Positions 1 to 9,827 of a stretch of DNA of 47,015 nucleotides are shown in pieces; the first letter of the stretch is position 1, and each line of letters begins with the position of its first letter. The stretch comes from a virus, in IMG/VR virus record IMGVR_UViG_3300044640_001092, positions 1 to 47,015 of that record. One strand, written 5' to 3'. The notes under the pieces were generated by a model. The model was not told the origin of the DNA. It did not search any database and was given only the letters and a program-made list of their open reading frames with translations. The position numbers and the translations under genes are program-made.

Positions 1-2129
1 AAACATTAATTTTTGAAGGGAATACTGACAACGGTGAAATTGAAACAATTTCATTTCCACAAACCTCAAATGGGGTTTTTGGTTCCTCAGTTGATTGCCA
101 TCAAGATATTATGTCTCAATCAAATACTGCTGCGTCTAATAAACAGGCTCAAGTTTATTCAGTTGCTGCAATGGCTTGTAGAAGAGTTATTTTTAAAGAT
201 ATAAAAGTTACGGATATTCCTTCAGATAAACCAGTTGAACCTATAATAAAGGATGAAATCAAACCAACGATATCTGAGCCAATAAAACCAAAAGCAAAAA
301 CTACTAGAACAGAAAAAACAATAAAAGAAGGTATTAGTAAATTAATATTAAGAAGATTACTATCTGAATGTGATTATTTTGATGTTATTAAGAAAGAAGT
401 ACCAATGTTATATGATTCTATACAGGAAAAAATCAAATATTTTAACCCTGCGTTTCACTCTATGACACCTGAAGGATTAAACTCTCGTTTGACGTTTTTA
501 AATCAATGTGTTCGACCTGGTGAATCAATTCCTGTTATTGGGGATAAAGGTCAGATAGTAGCTAATGATGCGTTAAACACCTCATTTGGAGCACCACCTG
601 TTTTAGTTTTAAGAATTGGGGATTTTTATAATGGTAAAATTATACCAAGGTCAATTGGTTTTTCATATGAACCTTTGGTTTTTGATATGAATCCTGAGGG
701 TATTGGAATCCAACCAATGATTGCAAATGTTACGATGCAATTTGATATGATTGGTGGAATGGGATTAGAAAAACCGGTAGAAGAGTTACAAAACGCTTTA
801 TCGTTCAATTATTATGCTAATACTGAAATTTACGATGAAAGAGCAAAATGGACGGATGATAGTTGGAAAAAGTTAGATAAAGAATATTTCCAATCTTTAA
901 TTGATGAACAACCAACATTAACTGTTGCTCAAGTTGATAATCAACAAACAAATACTGCTGGAGAAACTATTGGACAAATACAAACAACTGTTAATGGTGT
1001 TAGTGGTCAAACTGGTGATATAACCTACATGAAAATTATGGATACTTTATTAGATGTAACTAAAGAGTATTATACTAATATTGTTAATCAAGGTGAGAGT
1101 ATGACTAAATCATATAATAATGGTATTTGGCAATTAATTTCAAAAGAAAGACAATATACTGATGGTATATCTAATTTTAATATTGATAATTTACCACCAT
1201 CTTTTACTGTAAATATTTTTGGTAAATCTGTTTTTGAGAGTAGAATTGATGAATTATTTAATAAAACAATTGAAGATGTTGATAATAATAGTAATTTCAT
1301 AATTTTAGGATTAATTGCGGAAAACTTTAATGATGCAACACTTAGAAGTGTTAAAACAAATTTAAAAACATATTTAACTAATTATAAAACTGATTTTAGT
1401 TTAGGTGTTAGTACTATTGTTAGTAATGTCGTTCAACAACAAGTTGATATGGTTCAAGTTTTTAGAAAAATTAATTTTGTTACAACATTATCTGATGGTG
1501 TTATTATTGATTCAAAACCTAAAATATATAATATTTCCGGTACAACAGAAATTGATAAATCAAGTAAACCGATACCATTAGATACCTATGATGAATTATC
1601 AACAGATTATAAATCGGTTTCAAATAATTTAAATAAATTTAATCAATATCTTATTGATAAGAGTATTATTTATAATGGATATAACGAACCGGGAGGGTTT
1701 AATCCAACATCAACAGTTTTTGAATTAACAGATTTGCCAGGTAAAAGATTTTTTATGGTTATGTCTCAAATATTTGATAATAGTGATGATTTTAATACGT
1801 TTAAAACGTCAATAATTACTAATGATATGGATAAATCAACACCAAATTTATTAAAATCATTTAATAAAATTGTTAATAAATTTCAAGATAAAGTTAAAAT
1901 AGAATTAAAGGAAGAAGAAAAGTTTTATAAAACATTTAAAAAGAGTAACGATTATAAAAATTATCTTGTGGTTGAAAACCTTTATAAAAAAGGTAAAACA
2001 CGTAAATTTAATTATACGACAGAACCATCATCAAAGAATGTTGAACAAACTAAAAATTTATTTTTATTATACCAAGGTAAGAATGATGGTGATAAAATAA
2101 TTTGGACTGATAAAACTCAATTTAATTAA
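1..2129 (+). CDS. Tail/baseplate protein, 5'-truncated by window edge
   Basis: The reading frame is open from base 3, upstream of the first ATG at 111, with no stop. The gene therefore almost certainly begins before the window, and 111 is probably an internal Met. At least 708 residues are encoded. The central part is the most conserved-looking block, around bases 480-840. It has a run like RLTFLNQCVRPG, then PPVLVLRIGDFYNGKIIPRS, then an EGIGIQPMIANV stretch, ending in ALSFNYYANTEIYDERA. I associate this pattern with tail-tube or baseplate proteins of contractile-tail phages, but I cannot name a T4 equivalent. The first ~75 residues after base 111 end in a Lys/Pro-rich linker. The C-terminal third is Asn/Asp/Lys-rich with no motif I recognise. 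It is followed after 2 bases by a LysM gp53-like gene and then a hub-like gene, which supports a baseplate role. The exact function is inference. Confidence 0.7.
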   Translation, partial: TLIFEGNTDNGEIETISFPQTSNGVFGSSVDCHQDIMSQSNTAASNKQAQVYSVAAMACRRVIFKDIKVTDIPSDKPVEPIIKDEIKPTISEPIKPKAKTTRTEKTIKEGISKLILRRLLSECDYFDVIKKEVPMLYDSIQEKIKYFNPAFHSMTPEGLNSRLTFLNQCVRPGESIPVIGDKGQIVANDALNTSFGAPPVLVLRIGDFYNGKIIPRSIGFSYEPLVFDMNPEGIGIQPMIANVTMQFDMIGGMGLEKPVEELQNALSFNYYANTEIYDERAKWTDDSWKKLDKEYFQSLIDEQPTLTVAQVDNQQTNTAGETIGQIQTTVNGVSGQTGDITYMKIMDTLLDVTKEYYTNIVNQGESMTKSYNNGIWQLISKERQYTDGISNFNIDNLPPSFTVNIFGKSVFESRIDELFNKTIEDVDNNSNFIILGLIAENFNDATLRSVKTNLKTYLTNYKTDFSLGVSTIVSNVVQQQVDMVQVFRKINFVTTLSDGVIIDSKPKIYNISGTTEIDKSSKPIPLDTYDELSTDYKSVSNNLNKFNQYLIDKSIIYNGYNEPGGFNPTSTVFELTDLPGKRFFMVMSQIFDNSDDFNTFKTSIITNDMDKSTPNLLKSFNKIVNKFQDKVKIELKEEEKFYKTFKKSNDYKNYLVVENLYKKGKTRKFNYTTEPSSKNVEQTKNLFLLYQGKNDGDKIIWTDKTQFN

Positions 2130-2131
2130 AA

Positions 2132-2458
2132 ATGAATAATAGACAAAATTATAATAGATATAATCAATTTTTATTAAATGGTGAACAAACTATTGTTCCT
2201 TATATTTCCGTTTCTAGTAAATCGTCGGATAAAAGATATATTTATAAAGTTGGTCAATCTAGATTGGATAAAATATCACAACAATATTATGGTACCCCAA
2301 CTTTTGGTTGGTTAATTCTTGCGGGAAACCCAATTTTTGGTGGTGATGAATGGTCTATACCGGATGCTGCGATATTAACAATTCCATTTCCTTTAGTATC
2401 ATCTTTACAAGAATATAAATCTCAATTAGATAATCATTTCTATTATTATGGTAGGTAA
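2132..2458 (+). CDS. LysM-domain baseplate wedge protein (T4 gp53-like)
   Basis: A 108-residue protein. Residues ~35-85 form a LysM-like unit: YIYKVGQSRLDKISQQYYG, then GWLILAGNP, then a SIPDAAILTIP segment. This is the pattern of small phage baseplate proteins such as T4 gp53, where a LysM fold joins baseplate wedges rather than acting as an enzyme. The ATG lies 2 bases after the preceding stop, and the 3' end overlaps the next gene by 11 bases (ATG at 2448), so the three genes are probably translationally coupled. T4 gp53 is longer (196 aa), so this is a compact version. The family call is fairly secure. The exact position in the baseplate is inference from neighbours. Confidence 0.75.
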   Translation: MNNRQNYNRYNQFLLNGEQTIVPYISVSSKSSDKRYIYKVGQSRLDKISQQYYGTPTFGWLILAGNPIFGGDEWSIPDAAILTIPFPLVSSLQEYKSQLDNHFYYYGR

Positions 2459-5400
2459 CTCTGAAAATATATTGGTCGAATTCGACTACAATAACATTAC
2501 AATTATTGACCCAAACAAAGTTATTGATAGTGATAATAAAGTGAAGGATAGATACGTTAAACAAGAGGATTTAGTGATGTACGCTAATCTTGAATGTAAT
2601 GTCTTACCAAGAACTAAATTAGCTATTGGGGTTGCAAATAATGATTCTATTAGAACAGTTTCTATTGCAAAAATTAATTTTTTAAAGCCTGGTGGTAAAG
2701 ATTATTTAGATAATTCATATACGGATGAATTAACGGGTAAAGGTGCTATAAAAGGTGATGGTGTTAATCAACCAACTTTTAAAGGGATAACTAATCCTAA
2801 TAACAGTGATGATTTTTACATTAAACAAACTATTAGTTCAAACGGAAAACCGGGGGCTACGGATAATGGTTTATTGGGGATAACTTCTATTAACATTAGA
2901 CAAGGGTTAGATTTTATGCCAACAATTGATATTAGGTTGGTGGATATTAAAGGTAGGGCGTTATTTGAAGCGGGTGATAATTCTCCATATGCGGCGTTTT
3001 TCAATTTACCTTACCCATTATTTCATTTAACGATAAAAGGGTATTTTGGTAAGGCGGTTAGATTAGCCTTAATGTTACAAAATTTTACTACAACATATAA
3101 TGGAAACACAGGTAACTTTGATATTGATTTAAAGTTTTACACATACAAATATACTGTTTTAGCTGATGTAACGATGGGGGCTTTATTGGCGACACCACAT
3201 ATGTATCAATCAAGATTTAATATTAGTCAAACTAGTGGTGGTCCAAGTCCAACAACTAAAACAGATAATGTTGTCGTTGAAAGAGGTTATCAAAAAATAC
3301 GAGAATTATATAGTGAGTATAAATCAAAAGGTTTAATTGCGGATGATTTCCCTGAAATTACTTTAATGCAGATGAAAGACAGAATTGATAATTTTATTAA
3401 AAATGTTCTTGATTCGTTTATTAAACAAAACTTGGACCCTTTAACTAATTTAGATACCTATGGTATTCAGTTAAGGGATTATCAAAAAGAAGTTTTTTAT
3501 ACTGTAAAAACTTCATGGTTTAATGAATTTATGGATACAAGTAATTATTATATCTTAAATAAATTAAATACAAAAGTTTATACATTCAAAAAAGAATTAA
3601 ACGACCAAAATAAGTCTGACGCAATTTCAAAATTGAAGGGGATTATTGATAAGAATAATAAATTACTTAATGAAAACTCTACTTGTGGTACAAACGGTAG
3701 TTATGTGATTAATGGTAAAAAAACGGAATGTAAAATACCTAATGATATTACTTATGAAAAAGTATTTACAATACAAATTAAACCAACGGATATTAATTTA
3801 ACCGAAACATATAAATTACAAAGAAAAAATAGTCAAGCAACTCCGGAAGATTTAAAAAAATTCCAAGCGGAATTAGAAAAGACAAATCTTTTTCATAACA
3901 CATCTGTAACTCTTAAAAATGGTGCTAAACAAGCTATTTCTGAATATTTTGTATTTGAAGGAACTGGTTCATTTATCGATTTAACTGATAATATGAATAA
4001 AAACTTAAAAACCAAAAGAAATGAAATTGAAGATGAATTAACAAAGGCTTTATCGGCCTTATTGGAGAATAAGGATAATGGTATTGGTTTTGTACCAACA
4101 ATTAGAAATGTGTTGGCGGTTGTTTTTGCAAATGGTGAGGCTTTTTTACGTTTATTGGATGAAGTTCATACTAAAGCTTGGGCTCAAAGAGATACTAAAA
4201 TTAGAAAAGATGTTATTTTTAATAAACAAGTTGCTAATGCAAGTGCTGATAGTAAAGATTCCGGAGATGATAAAAATCAACCGGTATATCCTTGGCCTCA
4301 AGTAATAAAAGAAACTCCGGGGGAAAAAGGTCAGGAAAAATATGAATTAAGATATCCTGGTGATAGTGATATTATTGGAGAAACTAAAGGTTATTTATAT
4401 GATATTTGGCCTGAAATAGAGTTTGTTGAAGAATTTATTAGTTCAATGACTCAAAAAACACCACCACCACCACCATCAACAAAATCGTCAAATTCAAAAA
4501 AAGACCCTGTAAGAGTTTCAACAAATGCTATCGAATTTCCAATTAGTAATGATGTTTATGCTAACAAAGAATTAGTAAAATATTTTTATGAAATTTATGA
4601 AAGAACATTATTAACCTCTCAATATTCTAAATTAGATAGAACTAATAATTTAACTTCGGAGACTGATAAAGTTTCAAACGTTATTAGTGAAGGTGAATCT
4701 ATTAATGTGTTAAATAGTTTATCAGATAATAATGATGTGGAATTAATTAAAAATTTAAAAGAATATAATTTTACTTCAGTTAAATTTGATAGTGTGTTAA
4801 AACATATTTCAAATGAGGGCGTTTCCCAAAGTTGGCAAAATTATATAAGAGGTATTTTTAATACAGGTTATATTAAAAATGTTGTGGAAAACGCGTCTTT
4901 TGAGTTTAAATCTAAAAGTGTTGTTAATAATTCTGAGTCCCAACCATTAGTTTCTGTTAATAATGAAAAGGATATAATCGAATACATTTCAAATTCTACT
5001 ACATCAAATCAATTTGATTTAACAGATACTTACCCATTTACAGATAAAACTTGGGTTAAGAATAATTTGGCTAATGGGGTTGCAACAGATGAAAAATTAG
5101 CATTTAACACAACAAAAACATTATTATATAATACTGTTAAAAAAGTTGTTACAAATTTTAGTGATACTCAATCAGAGGATGTTAAAAAACCAATAACTAA
5201 TTTTGTTTATAAAAATGTAATTGCACCAATTGTTGGAAATGATTTAAGAAATTTTTATAGTAGTAGAACATATACGAAACAATTACCAACTGAAGGTGAT
5301 GTTAAATATTTGAACTATAGTGGGCTTGTTAGTAGTTATCAAACAACCTCAATGTTTAATACTCCATATTTTATAAATTCAATTCAAGAGGGGGTTCAAA

Positions 5401-8400
5401 ATGTTAAAAATGGTGTTAAATACCCATATGTTAGTTCCGCTTATTTGTTTATTAACAGTTTGCCATTATCAACCTTAAGAGAAAAATATAAAACATATAC
5501 AGGTAACGACACAAATTATTCTGAAGAAAATTTAGATTATATTTTTGCGTCTATGAAAAAATTTGCGGCTTTACATAAGGTTCCGTATGCTTGGGCGTTA
5601 AAGATAGGTTCTATTTGGCATCGTTATAAAACATATGTTAATACTAATGTTGATATATTAAGTGATTCTTGGAAAGATTTTGATTATAAAAATAATTATG
5701 ACCCTATTAGTGGTAAAACATCTACGGTTTATAATTTTACCATTCCGGGTCAAATATCGGCAACAACTATTGTGTTGGAAACAATAACAACAGCATCAAC
5801 ACTTAATGGTATAAATTACACAACAACAATTAATACCGGATTCTATCCTAAATTGATAAATGATTTTAATGTGTTTTATCAGGGGTATAATATATTCACA
5901 GATTACACCAGTGGAGGTATTCAAAGTGGTTTCACCGAAGGACTTACTTTAAATTATGTTCCTGAGGCGGTAATAGATAATACTATGGGTATTCCTACCT
6001 CATATTGTATAACTAATAGAGTTATTCCATGGTCTGTTTCTGTTACAGCAGATTATGGTCAATATGCTTATGTTATGCCATCAAATGGTAGTGTTTTTAA
6101 TCAAACAAAGAATGAATGTTTTAATATATTAAGTGAATTAGTGTATGATTTAACTGGTAATACTTCTATGTATAATGGGTCGGCTAGATTATTTTGGGCG
6201 GCACCTAATTATGGTTATTTTGATAATAGTAAGGTTGTTAAACCAGACCCTATTCGATATTTAAAACAAGTGTTTAATGGGCAAAGTGCTCAAGAAAATT
6301 TCTCAATTAATGGTGAATTAATTAATTATACAGAAATTAGTGAAATGTTTTCTGTTTTTGATAGAGATGCTTTAGATAAATTTGAAAATGAGTTTTTAAA
6401 TTTTACGATATCTGTTTATGATTATAAAGTTGATGAAAATTCAACAGATACGGATACAGAAAAATCGTTTAAAAATTTCCAATCATTATTGAGAAATATG
6501 ATGAAAATTACAAATACAACAACAACTAATGAACAATCAGTTAGCGACATTCAATCTAAACAATTAACAAAAATATCTAATACGATTTCTCAATTTTTAA
6601 ATTATGATGTTTATTTTAAATTAGGTAATCCATCGTCATTTAATAAACAATTATTTTACACCTTTTCAAATAAACATAAAGTAGAAATTGAAAATCCTAT
6701 TACTTGGGATTATTATAACTATACAACACCAAACGCATTACCTAGTGGTACAACATTAAATAATTCATTAGAAACTTATCCTTTAGAGTGGAAAGCATTG
6801 GAGACCTATGTTGGATTCTCCGATATACCAGAGTTATTATATAAAGATGGTGGTTCGTATATTACAGATTTTTTTATTGATTGTAATGTGGCTTTTGATG
6901 TGTATAATATTGAAAAATTGGCACCAATAATTAAAATATATGCAACTCAAAAATTAAAAGATAAAACTTTGAATTATGATAAGTTTGTTAAATTAATGGA
7001 TGTACATTTAGATAGTTTAGATTTATTTACTAATAGAATTATAAACAGTACAATGATTAAATTACAAAATAAGTTACCTAATGTTAATTTTACTCCTCAA
7101 CCTAAAATTGAAACTGTTTTGGAAAGTAAACAAACTAAACTTGAATTATGGGAATCATTTAAAGCGACAAATGATAAATGGATTTCAGGTACTGATTTTA
7201 AAGAAAAAACATTATTTGAGGATGTTTTATTGATGGATAGAGCAAGTAGAGATGTGGGCGATTTAATTCTTGTGGATATTCAAAAGTTACAAGTTGATTT
7301 AACAGATATAAATGTTACCTCGACAATGCTAACATATGTTCAAACAATATTGGTTAGAAATAACTTTGTTGTTATGAATATACCATCATATGTAAATTTT
7401 TATAATGTTCAAAATGCGGTTAAAAATCCAAAACCAAAACCGGAAGGAACGTTGGAATTTGCTAATACCTTATTTGGTACATTTATGAATGTTGATTATA
7501 GAGATTCTTCTGCTAAAATGGTTTGTTTTTATGCTGGAAAACCAAGTGAACAACTCGATTTAAAAGAGAATGTTGATTATAGATATAGAAATGATGCGTT
7601 TGATTTAAGACGAGTTGATAACCCATTAGTTGAAAATCAAATAGGTAAAAATGATTGGGATAAGTCAAATAAGGTTGTTGGGTTTAATGTTGAATTTGGA
7701 CCACAAAATCAATCTATATTTCAAGGGTTTAATGTTTCTCAAAACCCTGGTTTAGCTACGGCAGAATCGTTGGAAGTATTAAATCAAATGGCTAATCAAT
7801 CAAATAATAGGGGTGGTGCCACTCAGAATACATCATTGTATAACTTATATAAAAATAGAAGTTATGCTTGTACTGTAACTATGTTGGGTAACGCTATGAT
7901 ACAACCTACGATGTACTTTAATTTAAGACACGTACCAATGTTTAGTGGTCCTTATATGATTCAAAAAGTTAATCATTCAATAACACCAGGACATTTTGAG
8001 ACAATTTTTGAAGGTATTAGACAACCTACGGCTTCTTTACCTAAGATAGATAATTATATTCAATCACTTAAGACAACATTATTACAATCAATTATTGAAA
8101 AAAATAATAAAGATAAACAAGAGAAGGAGAAAGCACTTAAATCAGGTGTGGATACTAACATTATTAATCAAAAAAATAGTGTAATTAGTAAAAATGTAAG
8201 TCAAGATGGTACGACTCAAAGCAATAGTCAAAACTGTAAGCCTATGGAGGCAAAACAAAATAAATATGGTAAATTTACAGTTATTAATGATAAATTAAGT
8301 ACTAGTGTAACATATAAAGAAGTTGTGGATTTAATATCGTTAAAAACAACAGACCAAAAACTTCGTTACGCAGTTTTTGCAAAAATGTACTTGAGTTCAT

Positions 8401-8786
8401 CTCAAAGTGGCGTGTTACAATCGCATTCATTTAATTTTAGTGATACGGATTTAAAACAAGATTGGGGTCCATCTGTTGAATCATTTTTTACGACAAAAAA
8501 ATATTATTGTAGTAATGAAAATAAACCATATATCGTCTTTACTAGTTTAACTCAAAATGTTGAATTTTTAATATCAAGATATAAAGATAGGGTTGGAAAA
8601 ATTAAAAGTGTTAATTCAAAAGACATTACAAAATTTTTAATATTATATGGTGAAACTTCAATGTATGATGATTCGTTTTATACAAAAATAAATCCTACAG
8701 TTATTACAACAATTGAAAGTAATGTTCAGGATTCTATTAATATTTATAACCCAATAAGTGGAAATTATAACAAAACACCAAATTAG
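2448..8786 (+). CDS. Giant baseplate hub-like protein with possible C-terminal cell-wall hydrolase domain
   Basis: A 2112-residue protein. The N-terminal ~260 residues contain a conserved-looking block, INIRQGLDFMPTIDIRLVD, followed by PYPLFHLTIKGYFGKA, as in tail-tube/hub proteins. Residues ~670-680 are a proline run (bases 4461-4477) followed by a Ser/Lys-rich linker. Around residues 1800-1870 (bases 7850-8040) is a segment typical of the last domain of gp27/gpD-type hubs: SYACTVTMLGNAMIQP, then FSGPYMIQKVNHSITPG, then ETIFEGIRQ. A further ~200 residues follow. Within them a stretch with SHSFNFSDTD, DWG and a late FLISRYKDRVG is weakly reminiscent of glucosaminidase/transglycosylase domains. 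T4 splits hub and lysozyme between gp27 (391 aa) and gp5, so this would be a much larger fused form. The start overlaps the gp53-like gene by 11 bases. Hub identity is moderately sure. The hydrolase is only a suggestion. Confidence 0.65.
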   Translation: MVGNSENILVEFDYNNITIIDPNKVIDSDNKVKDRYVKQEDLVMYANLECNVLPRTKLAIGVANNDSIRTVSIAKINFLKPGGKDYLDNSYTDELTGKGAIKGDGVNQPTFKGITNPNNSDDFYIKQTISSNGKPGATDNGLLGITSINIRQGLDFMPTIDIRLVDIKGRALFEAGDNSPYAAFFNLPYPLFHLTIKGYFGKAVRLALMLQNFTTTYNGNTGNFDIDLKFYTYKYTVLADVTMGALLATPHMYQSRFNISQTSGGPSPTTKTDNVVVERGYQKIRELYSEYKSKGLIADDFPEITLMQMKDRIDNFIKNVLDSFIKQNLDPLTNLDTYGIQLRDYQKEVFYTVKTSWFNEFMDTSNYYILNKLNTKVYTFKKELNDQNKSDAISKLKGIIDKNNKLLNENSTCGTNGSYVINGKKTECKIPNDITYEKVFTIQIKPTDINLTETYKLQRKNSQATPEDLKKFQAELEKTNLFHNTSVTLKNGAKQAISEYFVFEGTGSFIDLTDNMNKNLKTKRNEIEDELTKALSALLENKDNGIGFVPTIRNVLAVVFANGEAFLRLLDEVHTKAWAQRDTKIRKDVIFNKQVANASADSKDSGDDKNQPVYPWPQVIKETPGEKGQEKYELRYPGDSDIIGETKGYLYDIWPEIEFVEEFISSMTQKTPPPPPSTKSSNSKKDPVRVSTNAIEFPISNDVYANKELVKYFYEIYERTLLTSQYSKLDRTNNLTSETDKVSNVISEGESINVLNSLSDNNDVELIKNLKEYNFTSVKFDSVLKHISNEGVSQSWQNYIRGIFNTGYIKNVVENASFEFKSKSVVNNSESQPLVSVNNEKDIIEYISNSTTSNQFDLTDTYPFTDKTWVKNNLANGVATDEKLAFNTTKTLLYNTVKKVVTNFSDTQSEDVKKPITNFVYKNVIAPIVGNDLRNFYSSRTYTKQLPTEGDVKYLNYSGLVSSYQTTSMFNTPYFINSIQEGVQNVKNGVKYPYVSSAYLFINSLPLSTLREKYKTYTGNDTNYSEENLDYIFASMKKFAALHKVPYAWALKIGSIWHRYKTYVNTNVDILSDSWKDFDYKNNYDPISGKTSTVYNFTIPGQISATTIVLETITTASTLNGINYTTTINTGFYPKLINDFNVFYQGYNIFTDYTSGGIQSGFTEGLTLNYVPEAVIDNTMGIPTSYCITNRVIPWSVSVTADYGQYAYVMPSNGSVFNQTKNECFNILSELVYDLTGNTSMYNGSARLFWAAPNYGYFDNSKVVKPDPIRYLKQVFNGQSAQENFSINGELINYTEISEMFSVFDRDALDKFENEFLNFTISVYDYKVDENSTDTDTEKSFKNFQSLLRNMMKITNTTTTNEQSVSDIQSKQLTKISNTISQFLNYDVYFKLGNPSSFNKQLFYTFSNKHKVEIENPITWDYYNYTTPNALPSGTTLNNSLETYPLEWKALETYVGFSDIPELLYKDGGSYITDFFIDCNVAFDVYNIEKLAPIIKIYATQKLKDKTLNYDKFVKLMDVHLDSLDLFTNRIINSTMIKLQNKLPNVNFTPQPKIETVLESKQTKLELWESFKATNDKWISGTDFKEKTLFEDVLLMDRASRDVGDLILVDIQKLQVDLTDINVTSTMLTYVQTILVRNNFVVMNIPSYVNFYNVQNAVKNPKPKPEGTLEFANTLFGTFMNVDYRDSSAKMVCFYAGKPSEQLDLKENVDYRYRNDAFDLRRVDNPLVENQIGKNDWDKSNKVVGFNVEFGPQNQSIFQGFNVSQNPGLATAESLEVLNQMANQSNNRGGATQNTSLYNLYKNRSYACTVTMLGNAMIQPTMYFNLRHVPMFSGPYMIQKVNHSITPGHFETIFEGIRQPTASLPKIDNYIQSLKTTLLQSIIEKNNKDKQEKEKALKSGVDTNIINQKNSVISKNVSQDGTTQSNSQNCKPMEAKQNKYGKFTVINDKLSTSVTYKEVVDLISLKTTDQKLRYAVFAKMYLSSSQSGVLQSHSFNFSDTDLKQDWGPSVESFFTTKKYYCSNENKPYIVFTSLTQNVEFLISRYKDRVGKIKSVNSKDITKFLILYGETSMYDDSFYTKINPTVITTIESNVQDSINIYNPISGNYNKTPN

Positions 8787-8805
8787 TAACATTTACAAAT
8801 AAACA

Positions 8806-8816
8806 GATATTTATAT
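8806..8816 (+). promoter_or_regulatory. TATTTAT(A) element upstream of 74-aa gene
   Basis: GATATTTATAT ends 12 bases before the ATG at 8829, in the 42-base gap after the hub gene. The same core recurs at other transcription-unit starts (11800, 14001, 18828, 18854, 21218 and 43232 on +; 41196, 43169 and 46425 on -). I interpret it as a phage promoter or leader element. In such AT-rich DNA single copies can arise by chance. Confidence 0.4.
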
Positions 8817-8828
8817 ATAAAAAAGATT

Positions 8829-9053
8829 ATGGATACAAAATCATTATTAGAAAATTACTTAGGTAAAAAAACCCGTACTACCGAAAAAGATATGGGTAAC
8901 GGTTCAAAACAAGTATGTGATTTAGATTCAGGTGATTGTTATACAATTAGAATGAAAGATGGTCTAATTGAAAGAGTTGATAACACTATGAGTCAAAATA
9001 GAAAAATACAAGTTGAAACTACAACAGGTGTAAAACAATTATTAAACGGATAA
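8829..9053 (+). CDS. Hypothetical 74-aa protein
   Basis: A small, mixed-charge protein that I do not recognise. It has an N-terminal helix-like MDTKSLLENYLGKK, a Cys-containing VCDLDSGDCYTIRMKDG turn and a C-terminal VETTTGVKQLL. There is no signal peptide or membrane segment. It is preceded by a TATTTATA-type element and followed after 1 base by the next gene, so the two form a short unit at the end of the left structural operon. The start ATG at 8829 is the only plausible one in frame at the 5' end. Being coexpressed with baseplate genes, it may be a virion or assembly protein, but that is inference. Confidence 0.6.
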   Translation: MDTKSLLENYLGKKTRTTEKDMGNGSKQVCDLDSGDCYTIRMKDGLIERVDNTMSQNRKIQVETTTGVKQLLNG

Positions 9054-9054
9054 A

Positions 9055-9729
9055 ATGAAAAAAATAGATAATAGAATTTTAGAGGAGATTGCTAGATATA
9101 ATTCAATTAATAGTTATATTGTAGAACAAGATGCTACTTTACCACCACCTCCGGGTGAAGACCCAAATGCGTTACCACCTATGGGAGGAGCTCCAGCTCC
9201 TATGGACCCAAATATGGTAACACCATCACCTGAAGCTCCAGCAGGACCACAACCGGTTGATTTAACTACTGACCCTGATGTGGAAAAAGTTGGTGAAGGT
9301 GAAACAGGGGATAAAACAGGGGGTTCAACTGAAGAAATGGATATTACTGATTTAGTAAAATCTCAGAAAAATGTTGAACAAAAACAAGAAGAGTATTTTG
9401 ATAATTTATTTCAACATTTAGATAACTTAGAATCTAAGTTAGGTGAGATGGATGGTATTATGAGTAAATTGAATGATTTAGAAGCGAAGATTGAAAAATA
9501 TAGAGAAAAAACTCCTCAAGAAAAATTAGAACTTAGAACTTTAGATTCGGGACCATTCAATCAAAAATTAAGTCAATTTTTTGATGATAAAGAAGAGGAC
9601 ATGGAAAAATCAGGAAAAAATGAATATGTTTTAACACAAGATGATGTTGAAGATTATTCACCTGTTGAAATTAAAAAAACATTTAGAAATTTTGACGATA
9701 GTTCGTCAGGGTTTCAACAAGTTAGATAG
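9055..9729 (+). CDS. Hypothetical Pro-rich/coiled-coil protein (possible structural or scaffold protein)
   Basis: A 224-residue protein in three parts. A short basic head (residues 1-20) leads into a low-complexity Pro/Ala/Gly/Met segment (~25-75, with PPPPGEDP and PMGGAPAPMDP). An acidic Gly/Thr linker follows. A long amphipathic helical segment (~100-160, EEYFDNLFQHLDNLESKLGEMDG, LNDLEAKIEKYREK) is likely coiled coil. The tail is acidic, ending GFQQVR. The composition (disordered linker plus coiled coil, very acidic) is like phage scaffold/core or chaperone proteins. I see no defining motif, so no function is assigned. It lies 1 base after the 74-aa gene and is directly followed by a strong intrinsic terminator. 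Confidence 0.6.
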   Translation: MKKIDNRILEEIARYNSINSYIVEQDATLPPPPGEDPNALPPMGGAPAPMDPNMVTPSPEAPAGPQPVDLTTDPDVEKVGEGETGDKTGGSTEEMDITDLVKSQKNVEQKQEEYFDNLFQHLDNLESKLGEMDGIMSKLNDLEAKIEKYREKTPQEKLELRTLDSGPFNQKLSQFFDDKEEDMEKSGKNEYVLTQDDVEDYSPVEIKKTFRNFDDSSSGFQQVR

Positions 9730-9734
9730 ATAAG

Positions 9735-9755
9735 ACGGTCTTCGGACCGTTTTTA
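9735..9755 (+). terminator. Intrinsic terminator ending the left structural operon
   Basis: Six-base-pair stem ACGGTC/GACCGT closed by a UUCG-type tetraloop (9741-9744), followed by a T-rich run TTTTATTT from 9751. It begins 6 bases after the stop of the 224-aa gene. UUCG loops are especially stable, and this is a textbook rho-independent terminator separating the tail genes from the replication block. Confidence 0.9.
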
Positions 9756-9768
9756 TTTCACAAAACAA

Positions 9769-9802
9769 TTTGACAAACACACCTTTAACACTTATACTTT
9801 TA
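9769..9802 (+). promoter_or_regulatory. Promoter for the gp32-like gene
   Basis: TTGACA at 9770-9775 and TATACT at 9793-9798 are separated by 17 bases, a near-consensus sigma70 promoter. The same stretch can be read in Bacteroidota style as TTTG (9769-9772) and TACTTTTA (9795-9802, consensus TAnnTTTG), though with a 22-base spacer. It sits just after the terminator and about 25 bases before the ATG at 9828. It probably drives the replication block as an early or middle promoter recognised by host polymerase. Confidence 0.65.
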
Positions 9803-9827
9803 TAAACCTTTAAATATTTTAAACACT

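Noticed and set aside
4461-4477. CCA triplet repeat as a phase-variable site
   Set aside because: A triplet repeat within a frame cannot shift it. It only encodes a short proline linker in the hub-like protein.
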